Shown piece after piece: positions 26,696 to 34,904 of a stretch of DNA of 64,000 nucleotides. Position numbers and translations under genes: made by a program. Every line of letters starts with the position of its first letter. The stretch's first letter is position 1. The stretch lies in NCBI GenBank assembly GCA_017164015.1, contig CP071065.1:5966091-6030090 (forward strand). Reading direction: 5' to 3'. The notes below the pieces were generated by a model. The model was not told the origin of the DNA. It searched no databases and saw only the letters and a list, made by a program, of their open reading frames with translations. Source of the stretch: Nostoc sp. UHCC 0702. GTDB lineage: Bacteria > Cyanobacteriota > Cyanobacteriia > Cyanobacteriales > Nostocaceae.

Positions 26696-28621
26696 CTACG
26701 CTCTTACTACGAATTTCTCGCTACCAGCAAGCCCAAAGGCAGCATGAATGACTTGCAAAGCCTTAACACCTTGCTCTTGTACGACTACACAGCTTATTTT
26801 AATTTCTGAGGTAGCAATCATTTGAATATTGATTTGGTGTTGAGCTAGCGCTTCAAACATTTTTGCGGCAACACCTGGCTGTCCTACCATGCCTGCACCA
26901 ACAATACTCACCTTAGCGATCGCACAGTCTAGCACAACTTCACCCCATCCTAATTCTGCTGCCACTTGGGTGAGGATTTTTTGTGTAGTTTCCCCATCCA
27001 TTTGGCAGACTGTAAAGGCAATATCCCGTCTGGGAACATTATCAATTACCCGACAGCGCTGAGATTGGATAATCATGTCAACGCTGATGTTATGTTGTGC
27101 CAATAATCCAAACAGCTGCGCCGCCATTCCTGGCCGATCTGGTACTTGGCGGATAGCAAGACGTGCTTGGTTAATGTCTAGGGCAATGCCACGGACTAGG
27201 GGAGATGAGGGGGATGAGGGGGATGAGGGAGATGAGGGGGATGAGGGGGATGAGGGAGATGAGGGGGATAAGAGAATTAATTTTTCTCCCCTTGCTTCCC
27301 CTGCTTCCCCTGCTCCCCTGCTCAATAGCTCAATAGCTCCCCTGCTCAATAGCTCCCCTGTTTCGATCTCAAAGGCAGTGCGAAGTGCAGTCACGGCGCG
27401 ATCGCAGTCTGCTGCATCTACTACGCAACTGACTTTGACTTCGCTGGTAGAAATCATCTCGATGTTCACTTTTGCTTGTGCTAGGGTGGCGAACATCTTG
27501 GCAGCAACGCCAGGACGGCCTATCATGCCTGCACCAACAATGCTGACTTTGGCAATATTTCGTTCTACCATCACCTCTGCTTCTTCAGATTTGGGGTTAG
27601 ATTGGCTTCTGAGTGCTGGGGCGATGGCGGCTGCCACTGCTTCTGCCCGCTTTAATATTGGTGTTGACACGGTAAAAGCAATGTCATTACTATTACCTTC
27701 ATGAATTGACTGAATAATCAAATCCACGTCTACATTTTGCCGGGCAATTTCGCCAAATAATTTGGCTGCCACACCTGGTTTATCTGGTACGCGTAATAAA
27801 GCAACCTTTGCCTGGTCTGTGTCAAATTCTACATGATCAACCGGACGGGCAATTTCTAAATTAATTAGCGATCGCTCTTGGACTTTGGCTGATGTCACCC
27901 AGGTACCTGGGTCATCTGTCCAGCTAGACCTGACTACTAGGGGTACACCATAGTTACGAGCAATTTCTACAGCGCGGGGATGCAGCACTTTCGCCCCTAA
28001 GCTGGCTAATTCCAGCATTTCATCGCAGGTAATTGCATCCATCAACTGGGCTTCGGGAACTAGACGCGGGTCTGTAGTTAAAATCCCTGGCACGTCTGTA
28101 TATATTTCACAAAAACTCGCTTTTAAAGCCGCTGCCAAAGCCACTGCTGAGGTATCAGAACCACCACGTCCGAGAGTGGTGATTTCCATTTCTCCGACGC
28201 TGGATATGCCTTGAAAACCAGCAACCACAACAACTTTCCCATTTTCGATATGGCGGCTGAGGCGATTGGTTTTAATATCTAAAATTCGAGCGCGGGTGTG
28301 TTCTGCTTCGGTAACAATTCCAACTTGAGCGCCAGTCATAGAAATTGCTGGTTGTCCGAGTTCTTGTAATGCCATGCTGAGTAAAGCAATGGTGACTTGT
28401 TCACCAGTGGAAAGCAGCATATCCATTTCTCGGCGGTTAGGGTTTGGAGAAATTTCCGCAGCGAGTTTGACGAGTCCATCGGTGGTTTTGCCCATTGCAG
28501 AAACCACTACAACTAGTGAGTTTCCAGCTTTAACAGTTTTATAAACACGCTGTGCGACAGCTTGTATGCGTTCGACTGAACCGACAGATGTACCACCGTA
28601 TTTTTGAACTATGAGCGCCAT
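26696..28621 (-). CDS. lysC: Aspartate kinase with four ACT domains and a Ser-Ser-Pro insertion
   Basis: 641 residues; cyanobacterial aspartokinases are near 600. It phosphorylates aspartate as the first step to lysine, threonine and methionine. The kinase domain begins LIVQKYGGTSVGSVERIQ and contains VVVVSAMGKTTDGL, FQGISSVGEMEITTLGRGGSDTSAVALAAAL and TDVPGILTTDPR. The regulatory half has two tandem ACT pairs (KVALLRVPDKPGVAAKLFGEIA; LAIRQVPDRPGMAAQLFGLLA; VSIVGAGMIGRPGVAAKMF; VSIVGAGMVGQPGVAAKMF). The linker between pairs has a duplicated ELLSRGA motif and then a Ser-Ser-Pro repeat (about 460-483) encoded by the G-rich minisatellite. Reading frame and domains on both sides are intact. Confidence 0.96.
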   Translation of the reverse strand: MALIVQKYGGTSVGSVERIQAVAQRVYKTVKAGNSLVVVVSAMGKTTDGLVKLAAEISPNPNRREMDMLLSTGEQVTIALLSMALQELGQPAISMTGAQVGIVTEAEHTRARILDIKTNRLSRHIENGKVVVVAGFQGISSVGEMEITTLGRGGSDTSAVALAAALKASFCEIYTDVPGILTTDPRLVPEAQLMDAITCDEMLELASLGAKVLHPRAVEIARNYGVPLVVRSSWTDDPGTWVTSAKVQERSLINLEIARPVDHVEFDTDQAKVALLRVPDKPGVAAKLFGEIARQNVDVDLIIQSIHEGNSNDIAFTVSTPILKRAEAVAAAIAPALRSQSNPKSEEAEVMVERNIAKVSIVGAGMIGRPGVAAKMFATLAQAKVNIEMISTSEVKVSCVVDAADCDRAVTALRTAFEIETGELLSRGAIELLSRGAGEAGEARGEKLILLSPSSPSSPSSPSSPSSPSSPSSPLVRGIALDINQARLAIRQVPDRPGMAAQLFGLLAQHNISVDMIIQSQRCRVIDNVPRRDIAFTVCQMDGETTQKILTQVAAELGWGEVVLDCAIAKVSIVGAGMVGQPGVAAKMFEALAQHQINIQMIATSEIKISCVVVQEQGVKALQVIHAAFGLAGSEKFVVRA

Positions 28622-28755
28622 AACTTTTATTTAATCAATGTGCTTGCTTTGATCAACACCCGCGCCGGATTAGGAAGCTTTGAAAGCATTAATAGATATT
28701 TAGTTTACTAATTTATCAGAATCAGTTGACACAAAAAATCTGAAATTGAGGTTTC

Positions 28756-28931
28756 ATATCATGTCCGGGTAATTAGTTATGTTTCCCACAGTCGTTAAAC
28801 CCCACCCCCAACCCCTAAGAGTCAACGGGGAACTCGGGGCCCCCTCTGGGGATTAGGGGCAGGGATGCAAAGCATAGCTTTGGTGGGGTGGGGTTCTTCG
28901 AGTGTCATAAGCAATCAAGCGGACATGAAAT
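28756..28931. mobile_element. MITE-like element, ATATCATGTCCG family (copy B)
   Basis: 176 bp upstream of lysC. Left end ATATCATGTCCG; right end CGGACATGAAAT (one mismatch). The cargo is a G/C-rich hairpin (AAACCCCACCCCCAACCCC ... GGTGGGGTGGGGTT), different from copy A. Confidence 0.7.
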
Positions 28932-29069
28932 CATGGGTGATTTTTTGCGTATTGTATCTGATTTCATATACTGCTACTAAGTAGCAAGGGTAAGAATTAG
29001 TGTACTCCCGGCTGAGTCAGTTGAGGATATCTTGCTAATTATACTCACGCTATTAGGAAGCGATCGCTG

Positions 29070-29207
29070 TACGCAACTGGCACACATATTTTCTGCGATG
29101 GCAGTACTGAGTCAATAGTCAAGGGTAAAAAGTCAAGGTTTTTGGACTTTTGACTCTTGACTTTGGACGATTTTTGTCCTAAATATATGACAATGCGCGT
29201 AAGTCCT
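29070..29207. mobile_element. MITE-like element, AGGACTTACGC family (inverted copy)
   Basis: Reverse-complement relative of 11750-11893, nearly identical through TTGACTTTTTACCCTTGACT and AGAAAATATGTGTGCCAGTT. One end is intact (GCGTAAGTCCTA, 29197-29208). The other breaks after TACGCAACTGG, where the terminal TAGGACT is replaced by HIP1-containing sequence. Confidence 0.65.
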
Positions 29208-29329
29208 AAATTACGTAATACTTAAATTGACAAATATGTAGTATTTTCGGCAAAAGTGTCAGTACTCGTCTGTAAATCCCCAAACTGGAAATCAAAGAAT
29301 AGCTCAAATTGGTTTGTGGGAGATGTTTT

Positions 29330-31282
29330 CTAAAACAAATCAAAGGATGGCCAATTGGTGACTTTGCTTCTAATTTTCCACATGAGTTGGTCGAGGTCGC
29401 CACTGAAGTCTGATTTTGGGCTGCGGGTGTTAACTAACACTGCCCAAGAAAAACCATCACTAGTATTGACAAGAAATGCTTGTTCTCCTGGTAAGCTGCC
29501 GTTGTGCCAATGGTTATTAGCTAAGTTTACAGCCCATCCCTTGGCGTAACCAGAGTTAACACTTGAGCCTTGATACATAGTTGCGATCGCACTAGCACCA
29601 AGAATATCAGGTTTGGGATTTAAGCCATCTACCCGCACGGACAAACGCACTAAATCAATCGGTTTGGCAATCCAACCGCCGTGAGCATCCATGCGTGCTA
29701 CTTTCATACCGTAGGGGCCTTCGCCACCTTGACCGTAATAGGTAACTTCGTTGGCTTTTTTCTCGGCTAGGGTGTCGCCACTAATTTCCATATTGGTGAC
29801 ACCGGATGGTTTGAGGATATTAGTTTTTACGTAATTTTCGTAGGTTTGTCCTGTCACCTTTTCAATTACTCGCCCCAAAACACAGAAACCGAAATTAGAG
29901 TAAGCATATTTAGTTCCCGGTGCGTTATCTAAGGGACGGTTATCTAATACCCAACTGATTAATTGGGTATGATTCATTGAAGGATTAGAAAACATCGGGT
30001 CATTGCTACTGTTAGACCAACCACCACCTAAATGGTTAAGTAAATGTTCCACAGTGATTTGATCGACATTGGGTTTATAGGGGGTTGTGCCGTAGGTAGT
30101 GCCTAAAATCCCACCTTGAGCGAAAATGCGATCGCTTAACTTTAGCTTACCTTGCTCCACCAGTTTCATAATTGCGATCGCGGTAATAGGTTTGGATACA
30201 CTGGCAATGCGGAAACGGTGACGAGGTGCGACTCTTTCACCCGCCGATTTATCAGCCAAGCCGTAGGTTTTAGCTAACACTAAGCGTCCATCTTTAGCAA
30301 TAGCCAAAGAAAGACCAGGAACATCATAATCTTGCATAAACTGCGCCACAGTTTGATCAATAGCTTGCAATTCTGAAGACTTATAGCCGTTTTGACTTTC
30401 CCAGATGGCTGCATATCTGTCTGAACCATTGACGGTGTAACCATTCACCCATACAGGACGATAGCCTTGATAAAAGTAACGTTCAAATTCGTCTTGATAT
30501 GCTTGGGAACTCATACCATGACGCGCTACCCAAGCCCCACTACCGGATTTTTCCCAGAGTGCGGCATATCTATCTTGACCGTTGAGACTGTAGCCACTAA
30601 CTTTAATTAAGCGAAAACCTTGGGCAGTGAATTTGTTAAATTCGCTTTGATATTCTGCCGAAGTCATCCTGTGACGCCCTACCCAAGCTGGTGCATTCGC
30701 AGTTTTTTCAAAGATGACAGCATAAAAATCTTGATTTTCCACAGTGTAGCCGCTAACATCCACAGGACGATAACCTTGGGCAGTGTATTTGTTAAATTCG
30801 CTTTGATATTGAGCCGAAGTTAACCCATGACGCGCCACCCAAGCTGGTGCATTAGCTGATTTTTCAAAGATGACAGCATAAAAATCTTGATTTCCCACCC
30901 CGTAGCCACTCACCTGCACCGGACGATAACCTTGGGCAGTGTATTTGTTAAATTCACTTTGATATTGTGCCGAAGTCAACCCATGACGCGCTACCCATGC
31001 AGGTGCATTGGCGGTTTTTTCAAAAAGTACAGCATAGCGGTCTTGATTACCTACAGCGTAACCACTCACCTGCACTGGACGAAAACCCTGGGCAGTGTAT
31101 TTGTTAAATTCACTTTGATATTGTGCCGAAGTCAACCCATGACGCGCTACCCATGCAGATGATGCTGCTACCGCTACTGAGTGTTGATTTGGGAATAAAT
31201 CACTGAGGATGATTGCGGTTGAACTCATCCCCATCAATTGCATAAATCGACGGCGGCTTTTTAAAGACAAATTCATATTCAT
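29330..31282 (-). CDS. Exported class C beta-lactamase-like serine hydrolase with five BTRD1-like repeats
   Basis: 650 residues. A twin-arginine signal (SRRRFMQLMGMSSTAIILSD) is followed by five copies of a roughly 50-residue unit, AWVARHGLTSAQYQSEFNKY then TAQGYRPVQVSGY, the pattern of bacterial tandem repeat domain 1 known from polyglycine hydrolases (about 43-300). The catalytic domain (about 310-645) has the serine motif RIASVSKPITAIAI (SxxK), YSNFGFCVLGRVIE (YxN) and HNGSLPGEQ (HxG). It is probably a periplasmic or secreted hydrolase. Neighbouring repeats are almost identical in DNA, so the copy number may vary. Substrate unknown. Confidence 0.85.
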   Translation of the reverse strand: MNMNLSLKSRRRFMQLMGMSSTAIILSDLFPNQHSVAVAASSAWVARHGLTSAQYQSEFNKYTAQGFRPVQVSGYAVGNQDRYAVLFEKTANAPAWVARHGLTSAQYQSEFNKYTAQGYRPVQVSGYGVGNQDFYAVIFEKSANAPAWVARHGLTSAQYQSEFNKYTAQGYRPVDVSGYTVENQDFYAVIFEKTANAPAWVGRHRMTSAEYQSEFNKFTAQGFRLIKVSGYSLNGQDRYAALWEKSGSGAWVARHGMSSQAYQDEFERYFYQGYRPVWVNGYTVNGSDRYAAIWESQNGYKSSELQAIDQTVAQFMQDYDVPGLSLAIAKDGRLVLAKTYGLADKSAGERVAPRHRFRIASVSKPITAIAIMKLVEQGKLKLSDRIFAQGGILGTTYGTTPYKPNVDQITVEHLLNHLGGGWSNSSNDPMFSNPSMNHTQLISWVLDNRPLDNAPGTKYAYSNFGFCVLGRVIEKVTGQTYENYVKTNILKPSGVTNMEISGDTLAEKKANEVTYYGQGGEGPYGMKVARMDAHGGWIAKPIDLVRLSVRVDGLNPKPDILGASAIATMYQGSSVNSGYAKGWAVNLANNHWHNGSLPGEQAFLVNTSDGFSWAVLVNTRSPKSDFSGDLDQLMWKIRSKVTNWPSFDLF

Positions 31283-31380
31283 TTATTTCCTTAAGTAAAT
31301 TAAGTTATTAGTCATACAATCCAATAAGTCTTTTTTCAATTCAATATAGCATTTCCCAGTAAGCGCCAAGTATATCTAAT

Positions 31381-31449
31381 AACCTCACCCCCAACCCCTC
31401 TCCTTGGTAAGGAGAGGGGAGATAAAGCACAGCTTTATTGGGGTGAGGT
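31381..31449. repeat. Dispersed hairpin repeat (CCTCACCCC / GGGGTGAGG)
   Basis: AACCTCACCCCCAACCCCTC at the left pairs with ATTGGGGTGAGGT at the right, around a smaller CTCTCCTT/AAGGAGAG hairpin. It lies between the serine hydrolase and the Uma2 gene. The same cargo appears inside the element at 61476-61602. Confidence 0.6.
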
Positions 31450-31617
31450 AATCGTGATACCTCAGTTGCTTAGGAAAGGCTATATACAATTAATCATGTA
31501 GCAAATACAGAAAAATTAAGAATTGAATTGCATCTCTGAATATTTATAAGGTGTAAGTTCAAAATTTATGCAACTGTCAGCAAAGTTGACGCAACTAATT
31601 TGGAATTTTTTTGAGAA

Positions 31618-32187
31618 TTATTCAAAAACGACATCTTCATAAAGTGATGTCATAGTTTCTTCAAAATCCACACTGTTGAGTCGAAATGATTGATTGTCTG
31701 ATGTATATGATTGTAGAACCCACAATCCTTGCTCATTGCGGCGAAAACACTCGACTCGCTGACGTTTAGTATTAATTAAAACATATTCTTGGAGACTTGA
31801 CAGTGCTTGATAATCGGCGAATTTGTCGCCCCTGTCAAAAGCTTCGGTAGAATCAGATAAAACTTCGACAATTAAACAGGGAAATCGTTTATAAGCTGGG
31901 GTCTGTTTGTCTCGTTCATCACATGTAACCATAACATCGGGATAGTAAAAGCGATTTAGAGATTCGATGCGTGCTTTCATATCGGCCATGTAAACACGGC
32001 AACCAGAACCGCGTACATGATTACGGAGGAGAACTGCAAGGTTAAGAGCAATGGTAACATGTGAGTCAAGCGCCCCAGCCATTGCGTAGATGTAGCCGTC
32101 TATATATTCATGTTTGACAGTGTTTTGTTCTTCTATTTGCAGGTATTCTTCAGGGGTGAGATAGTTTTGTCCGGGGGAGGCTATCAT
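31618..32187 (-). CDS. Uma2 family (DUF820) PD-(D/E)XK nuclease-like protein
   Basis: 189 residues. Family signature: LTPEEYLQIEEQNTVKHEYI then DGYIYAMAGA, YYPDVMVTCD (catalytic Asp, about 98) and FPCLIVEVLSDSTEAFDRGDK (E-x-hydrophobic, about 120), then ADYQALSSLQEYVLI. Uma2 genes are hugely expanded in cyanobacteria; the nuclease fold is established, the biological role is not. Transcribed alone. Confidence 0.88.
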   Translation of the reverse strand: MIASPGQNYLTPEEYLQIEEQNTVKHEYIDGYIYAMAGALDSHVTIALNLAVLLRNHVRGSGCRVYMADMKARIESLNRFYYPDVMVTCDERDKQTPAYKRFPCLIVEVLSDSTEAFDRGDKFADYQALSSLQEYVLINTKRQRVECFRRNEQGLWVLQSYTSDNQSFRLNSVDFEETMTSLYEDVVFE

Positions 32188-32199
32188 AATTAGGCTTTT

Positions 32200-32256
32200 G
32201 GTGTGCGATCGCTCTTAAGTCTACATTTTAAATCGAGCGATCGCCCTTACAACACC
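32200..32256. repeat. 57-bp direct repeat, left copy, flanking the DUF433/DUF5615 module
   Basis: Starts GGTGTGCGATCGCTCTTAAG and ends CCTTACAACACC. The copy at 33374-33430 has the same length and only two differences. Inside is the inverted repeat GCGATCGCTC/GAGCGATCGC around a short A/T-rich loop. Between this copy and the next gene lies a second hairpin repeat (CCCCCTTTTTAAGGGGG type, 32340-32412). Confidence 0.75.
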
Positions 32257-32479
32257 GGCATTCAAGGTGTAAGGCAAGATAACATAACATTAGAGGGTGT
32301 TTGAAAAGTATTTGGCTGTTATCTTAAGTACATTCAGATCCCCCCTAACCCCCCTTTTTAAGGGGGGAACAAGAATTAAAGTCCCCCTTTTTAAGGGGGA
32401 TTTAGGGGGATCTAAACTCATTTGATACATAGTTAAGGACTTTTCAAACATCCTCTTAAACTATATTTCAGGTTATTCA

Positions 32480-32812
32480 ATGCAATTAGAAGATTATTTT
32501 GATTTTTTATCACCTGATGATATTCGTGTAAAAGGACATCGCATTGGCATTGACAATGTACTTGATTATTACTTGGAAGGATATACACCCGAAGAGATTG
32601 CAGCCAATCTACCTAGTTTGAGTTTGGAGCAAATTCACGCTACTATTACTTACTATCTGCATAATCGTGACCAGATTAACGTTTATCTGTCACGTTTAGC
32701 AACATGGCGTGAGCAGCGTTATCAAGATTCGCTTGCTCATCCTTCACCCTTGGTACAACGCCTGAGAACCTTAAAAGCTCAAAAACTGGATCAACAAGCA
32801 AGTGCTTTGTGA
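32480..32812 (+). CDS. DUF433 protein (antitoxin-like)
   Basis: 110 residues. The DUF433 core is DDIRVKGHRIGIDNVLDYYL followed by YTPEEIAANLPSLSLEQIHATITYYL, a short winged-helix-like fold used by many antitoxins. Its stop overlaps the next start (GTGA at 32809-32812), the usual coupling with a DUF5615 PIN-like toxin. Here that partner gene is broken, so this antitoxin may now be alone. Confidence 0.85.
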   Translation: MQLEDYFDFLSPDDIRVKGHRIGIDNVLDYYLEGYTPEEIAANLPSLSLEQIHATITYYLHNRDQINVYLSRLATWREQRYQDSLAHPSPLVQRLRTLKAQKLDQQASAL

Positions 32813-33293
32813 AAGTTCGTTTTTTGCTTGATGAAAATTTGTCACCGCGCCTAAAAGTAGCTGTTCTTCGCCTTGACGTGGCTATATAGGACTCATATTT
32901 GATTTTTGAACAAAACTTAGTACACCTTTATTCCTTCTTCCCAGTCCCCAGTCCCCAGTCCCCAGTCCCTTACCTCTACGAGTGATTCAGAAATCAAATC
33001 GGATTGCTATAGATATTGTGCGTGTGGGTGAAAGTAATGCACCAGGACTAGGAACTCTAGACCCAGATGTGTTACGTTATTTGGAGTTATCTCAACGGCT
33101 GTTGATAACAGACAACCGCGCTAGTATGCCGGCTCATCTAGAAGCGCATTGGACAAATGGTGGACATATCTGGGGGTTATTTTGGGTGCGTCCGAGAATA
33201 CCAATAGGACAACTAGCACAAGAAATTTTGCTAGTTTGGGAAACGACTGAGGCAGAAGAATGGATAGACCAGTTGGAGTGGATTCCATTTTAG
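32809..33293 (+). pseudogene. DUF5615 PIN-like toxin gene interrupted by a MITE
   Basis: The gene starts with GTG overlapping the DUF433 stop and reads VKVRFLLDENLSPRLKVAVL then RLDVAI before a TAG supplied by an inserted element (32887-32889). The rest resumes in the same frame after the element at 33012: DIVRVGESNAPGLGTLDPDV, then LLITDNRASMPAHLEAH and IPIGQLAQEILLVWE to a stop at 33291-33293. Removing the 123-bp element and one TA copy restores a 119-residue frame of normal length. Conserved acidic residues of the fold (LLDEN, TDNR) remain, so the loss is recent. A downstream ATG (32982) could yield an N-terminally replaced protein, but it would lack the first Asp. Confidence 0.88.
32887..33009. 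mobile_element. 123-bp MITE with TA target duplication
   Basis: Left end TAGGACTCATATTTGATTTT and right end, read outward-in, TAGCAATCCGATTTGATTTC match at 19 of the first 24 positions. The element is flanked by TA on both sides (32885-32886 and 33010-33011), as for Tc1/IS630-type transposition. Inside is a CCCCAGT tandem repeat (32939-32968). Half of a similar end occurs at about 17378 (AGGATTGCTATAG). Confidence 0.8.
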
Positions 33294-33373
33294 ACGATCG
33301 CTTGTGAGTTGAAAATCTCAAAAGGTACAATTGCCTTAAATAGTTATACTTTTGAAATTTTCTCTAAAATTTA

Positions 33374-33430
33374 GGTGTGCGATCGCTCTTAAGTCTACAT
33401 TTTAAGTCGAGCGATCGTCCTTACAACACC
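33374..33430. repeat. 57-bp direct repeat, right copy
   Basis: Same 57 bases as at 32200-32256 with two substitutions, in the same orientation. The pair brackets the DUF433/DUF5615 module, so recombination between them would delete it cleanly. Confidence 0.75.
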
Positions 33431-33440
33431 ATCATTGCAC

Positions 33441-33566
33441 TTCAGAAGATGAAACTTTGAGTTTAGAAGATGAAACTTCGAGTTTAGAAGATGAAACTTC
33501 GAGTTTAGAAGATGAAACTTCGAGTTCAGAAGATGAAACTTCGAGTTCAGAACTCGGAACTTTGAG
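33441..33566. repeat. 21-bp tandem repeat, six units
   Basis: Six units of the form TTTAGAAGATGAAACTTCGAG; the middle ones are identical and the last is diverged (AACTCGGAACTTTGAG). The unit length is a multiple of three, but no start codon, ribosome site or long frame surrounds it, so I do not call a gene. Confidence 0.8.
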
Positions 33567-33711
33567 ATTTAAGCTTCATTGTTGAGGTTGAGAACTTAAA
33601 TTTTACTGCTGTGGGGGTAGGCGATCGCGAAAAATTGCCAAATTATCACGAGTAATTTGTAGGGTGTGCTAGCGCACCAGCTATCCAACTTAGGAATTTA
33701 ACTACTGATTA

Positions 33712-33834
33712 GGGATTTTCCATAAATAAATTATACATTTTGTGGGGTGGGCATCCTGCCCGTCCTAAATAATGGGATGGGTGTCCCCAGCCATCCCACA
33801 AGGAAATTTGGAATATTTTTTATTTGGAAAATTC
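33712..33834. mobile_element. MITE-like element, GGGATTTTCCA family (second copy)
   Basis: Starts GGGATTTTCCATAAATAAAT and ends TTATTTGGAAAATTC, with the central hairpin TTGTGGGGTGGGCATCC ... ATCCCACAAG. Its right end overlaps the stop codon of the next gene (33833-33835), so the insertion seems to have supplied that gene's present C-terminus. Confidence 0.6.
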
Positions 33835-34771
33835 AATTCCTTCTAGCAAATCTAACTTCAAAAAATCCTAGTAAGCCTGCTGCTAATAGCAAAGGTAAGA
33901 AGTAATATATTGCCCGATAAGCTAATAATGAACCTAAGATTGCCGCCGCAGAAACTTGAGGAGATAAAATTAGCAAAATTACAGTTTCAAATACGCCTAA
34001 ACCACCAGGAACATTACTGATAACACCTGCAAACATTGCCAGTAAGTACATTCCTAAAAAGTCTAGATAGTCAACAGGTGTATTGATGGGAAGCACCGCA
34101 TAAAGAACTGCTGCTGCTAAAATCCAATCGAGGCTAGAAACTGCTATTTGAATTAGGGATATTTGCAAACTAGGAAAACGAAATTCATGACCACGAATAT
34201 TTAAGATTTTTTTAATCAAAATACTTCCCAACAAATAAGCCGCAATTAATAACAGAAAAATCACGCCGATGGGACGTACAGTGGCAAAAGGTAAATGTAG
34301 TTGGGAGGGAATTGTCAAAGGTTTGGTAACAAAAATTAATCCAGCGACGGCGAACATTCCCAGCCAAAAAGTAAAATTAGCAAAGGCAATTATTTGAGCG
34401 ACGGATAGCACCGATACTCCCCAACGAGTGTAAAATCGATAGCGAATTGCACTGCCAGTAAGTAAAGCAAAACCTATTGTGTTGCTAAAAACAGAACTAA
34501 TAAAGTTAGTGAAGGCAATCTTATTCCAAGCTAGGGAACGATTGATATACTTAAAACCTAAAATGTCGTACCCTATCATCACTAGATAGCCTAAAGCTGT
34601 CAGCCAAATTGCCCAACTTAAGCGACTTTTAGGAATAGCTGCTAGAGAATTGAGTATATCATGGTAATTGTACTCGCGCAATTCGTGAGCGATCGCGCCT
34701 ACAGAAAGCACCAGCAGCAGCAAACCAAACAGTGTACCGAAATTGAATTGCAGCTTTTTGAGCATTTTCAA
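33833..34771 (-). CDS. MprF-like flippase part (lysylphosphatidylglycerol synthase TM region, UPF0104/YbhN family)
   Basis: 312 residues, about eight membrane helices. Family motifs are NTIGFALLTGSAIRYRFY (about 96-113) and NVPGGLGVFETVILLIL (about 252-268). In full-length MprF this domain flips aminoacyl-phosphatidylglycerol across the membrane. Here it is a separate gene, divergent from a cluster holding the soluble synthase domain (36965-38635) and two esterases. The C-terminus ends RFARRN at a MITE boundary. The function with the synthase is inferred from context. Confidence 0.8.
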   Translation of the reverse strand: MKMLKKLQFNFGTLFGLLLLVLSVGAIAHELREYNYHDILNSLAAIPKSRLSWAIWLTALGYLVMIGYDILGFKYINRSLAWNKIAFTNFISSVFSNTIGFALLTGSAIRYRFYTRWGVSVLSVAQIIAFANFTFWLGMFAVAGLIFVTKPLTIPSQLHLPFATVRPIGVIFLLLIAAYLLGSILIKKILNIRGHEFRFPSLQISLIQIAVSSLDWILAAAVLYAVLPINTPVDYLDFLGMYLLAMFAGVISNVPGGLGVFETVILLILSPQVSAAAILGSLLAYRAIYYFLPLLLAAGLLGFFEVRFARRN

Positions 34772-34904
34772 AGTTTTAAGTACTAAGTAAAAAATAATCT
34801 TGACTTAATTAGTCGCAAATTTTCCATCAACTTGACACAGAATTGACAAATCATTTGCATAAACTTTGGAAGACAAGCACTAAGTTGATTCTTAATTTTA
34901 AGAT

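Noticed and set aside
29206..29403. 65-codon frame on the - strand behind the serine hydrolase
   Set aside because: It overlaps the hydrolase gene in another frame and continues into a MITE.
33441..33566. 21-bp tandem repeats as a coding repeat
   Set aside because: The unit is a multiple of three, but there is no start, ribosome site or extended frame.
33401..33566. CRISPR array
   Set aside because: The repeats are directly adjacent with no unique spacers; no cas genes are near. No CRISPR array was found elsewhere in the window.
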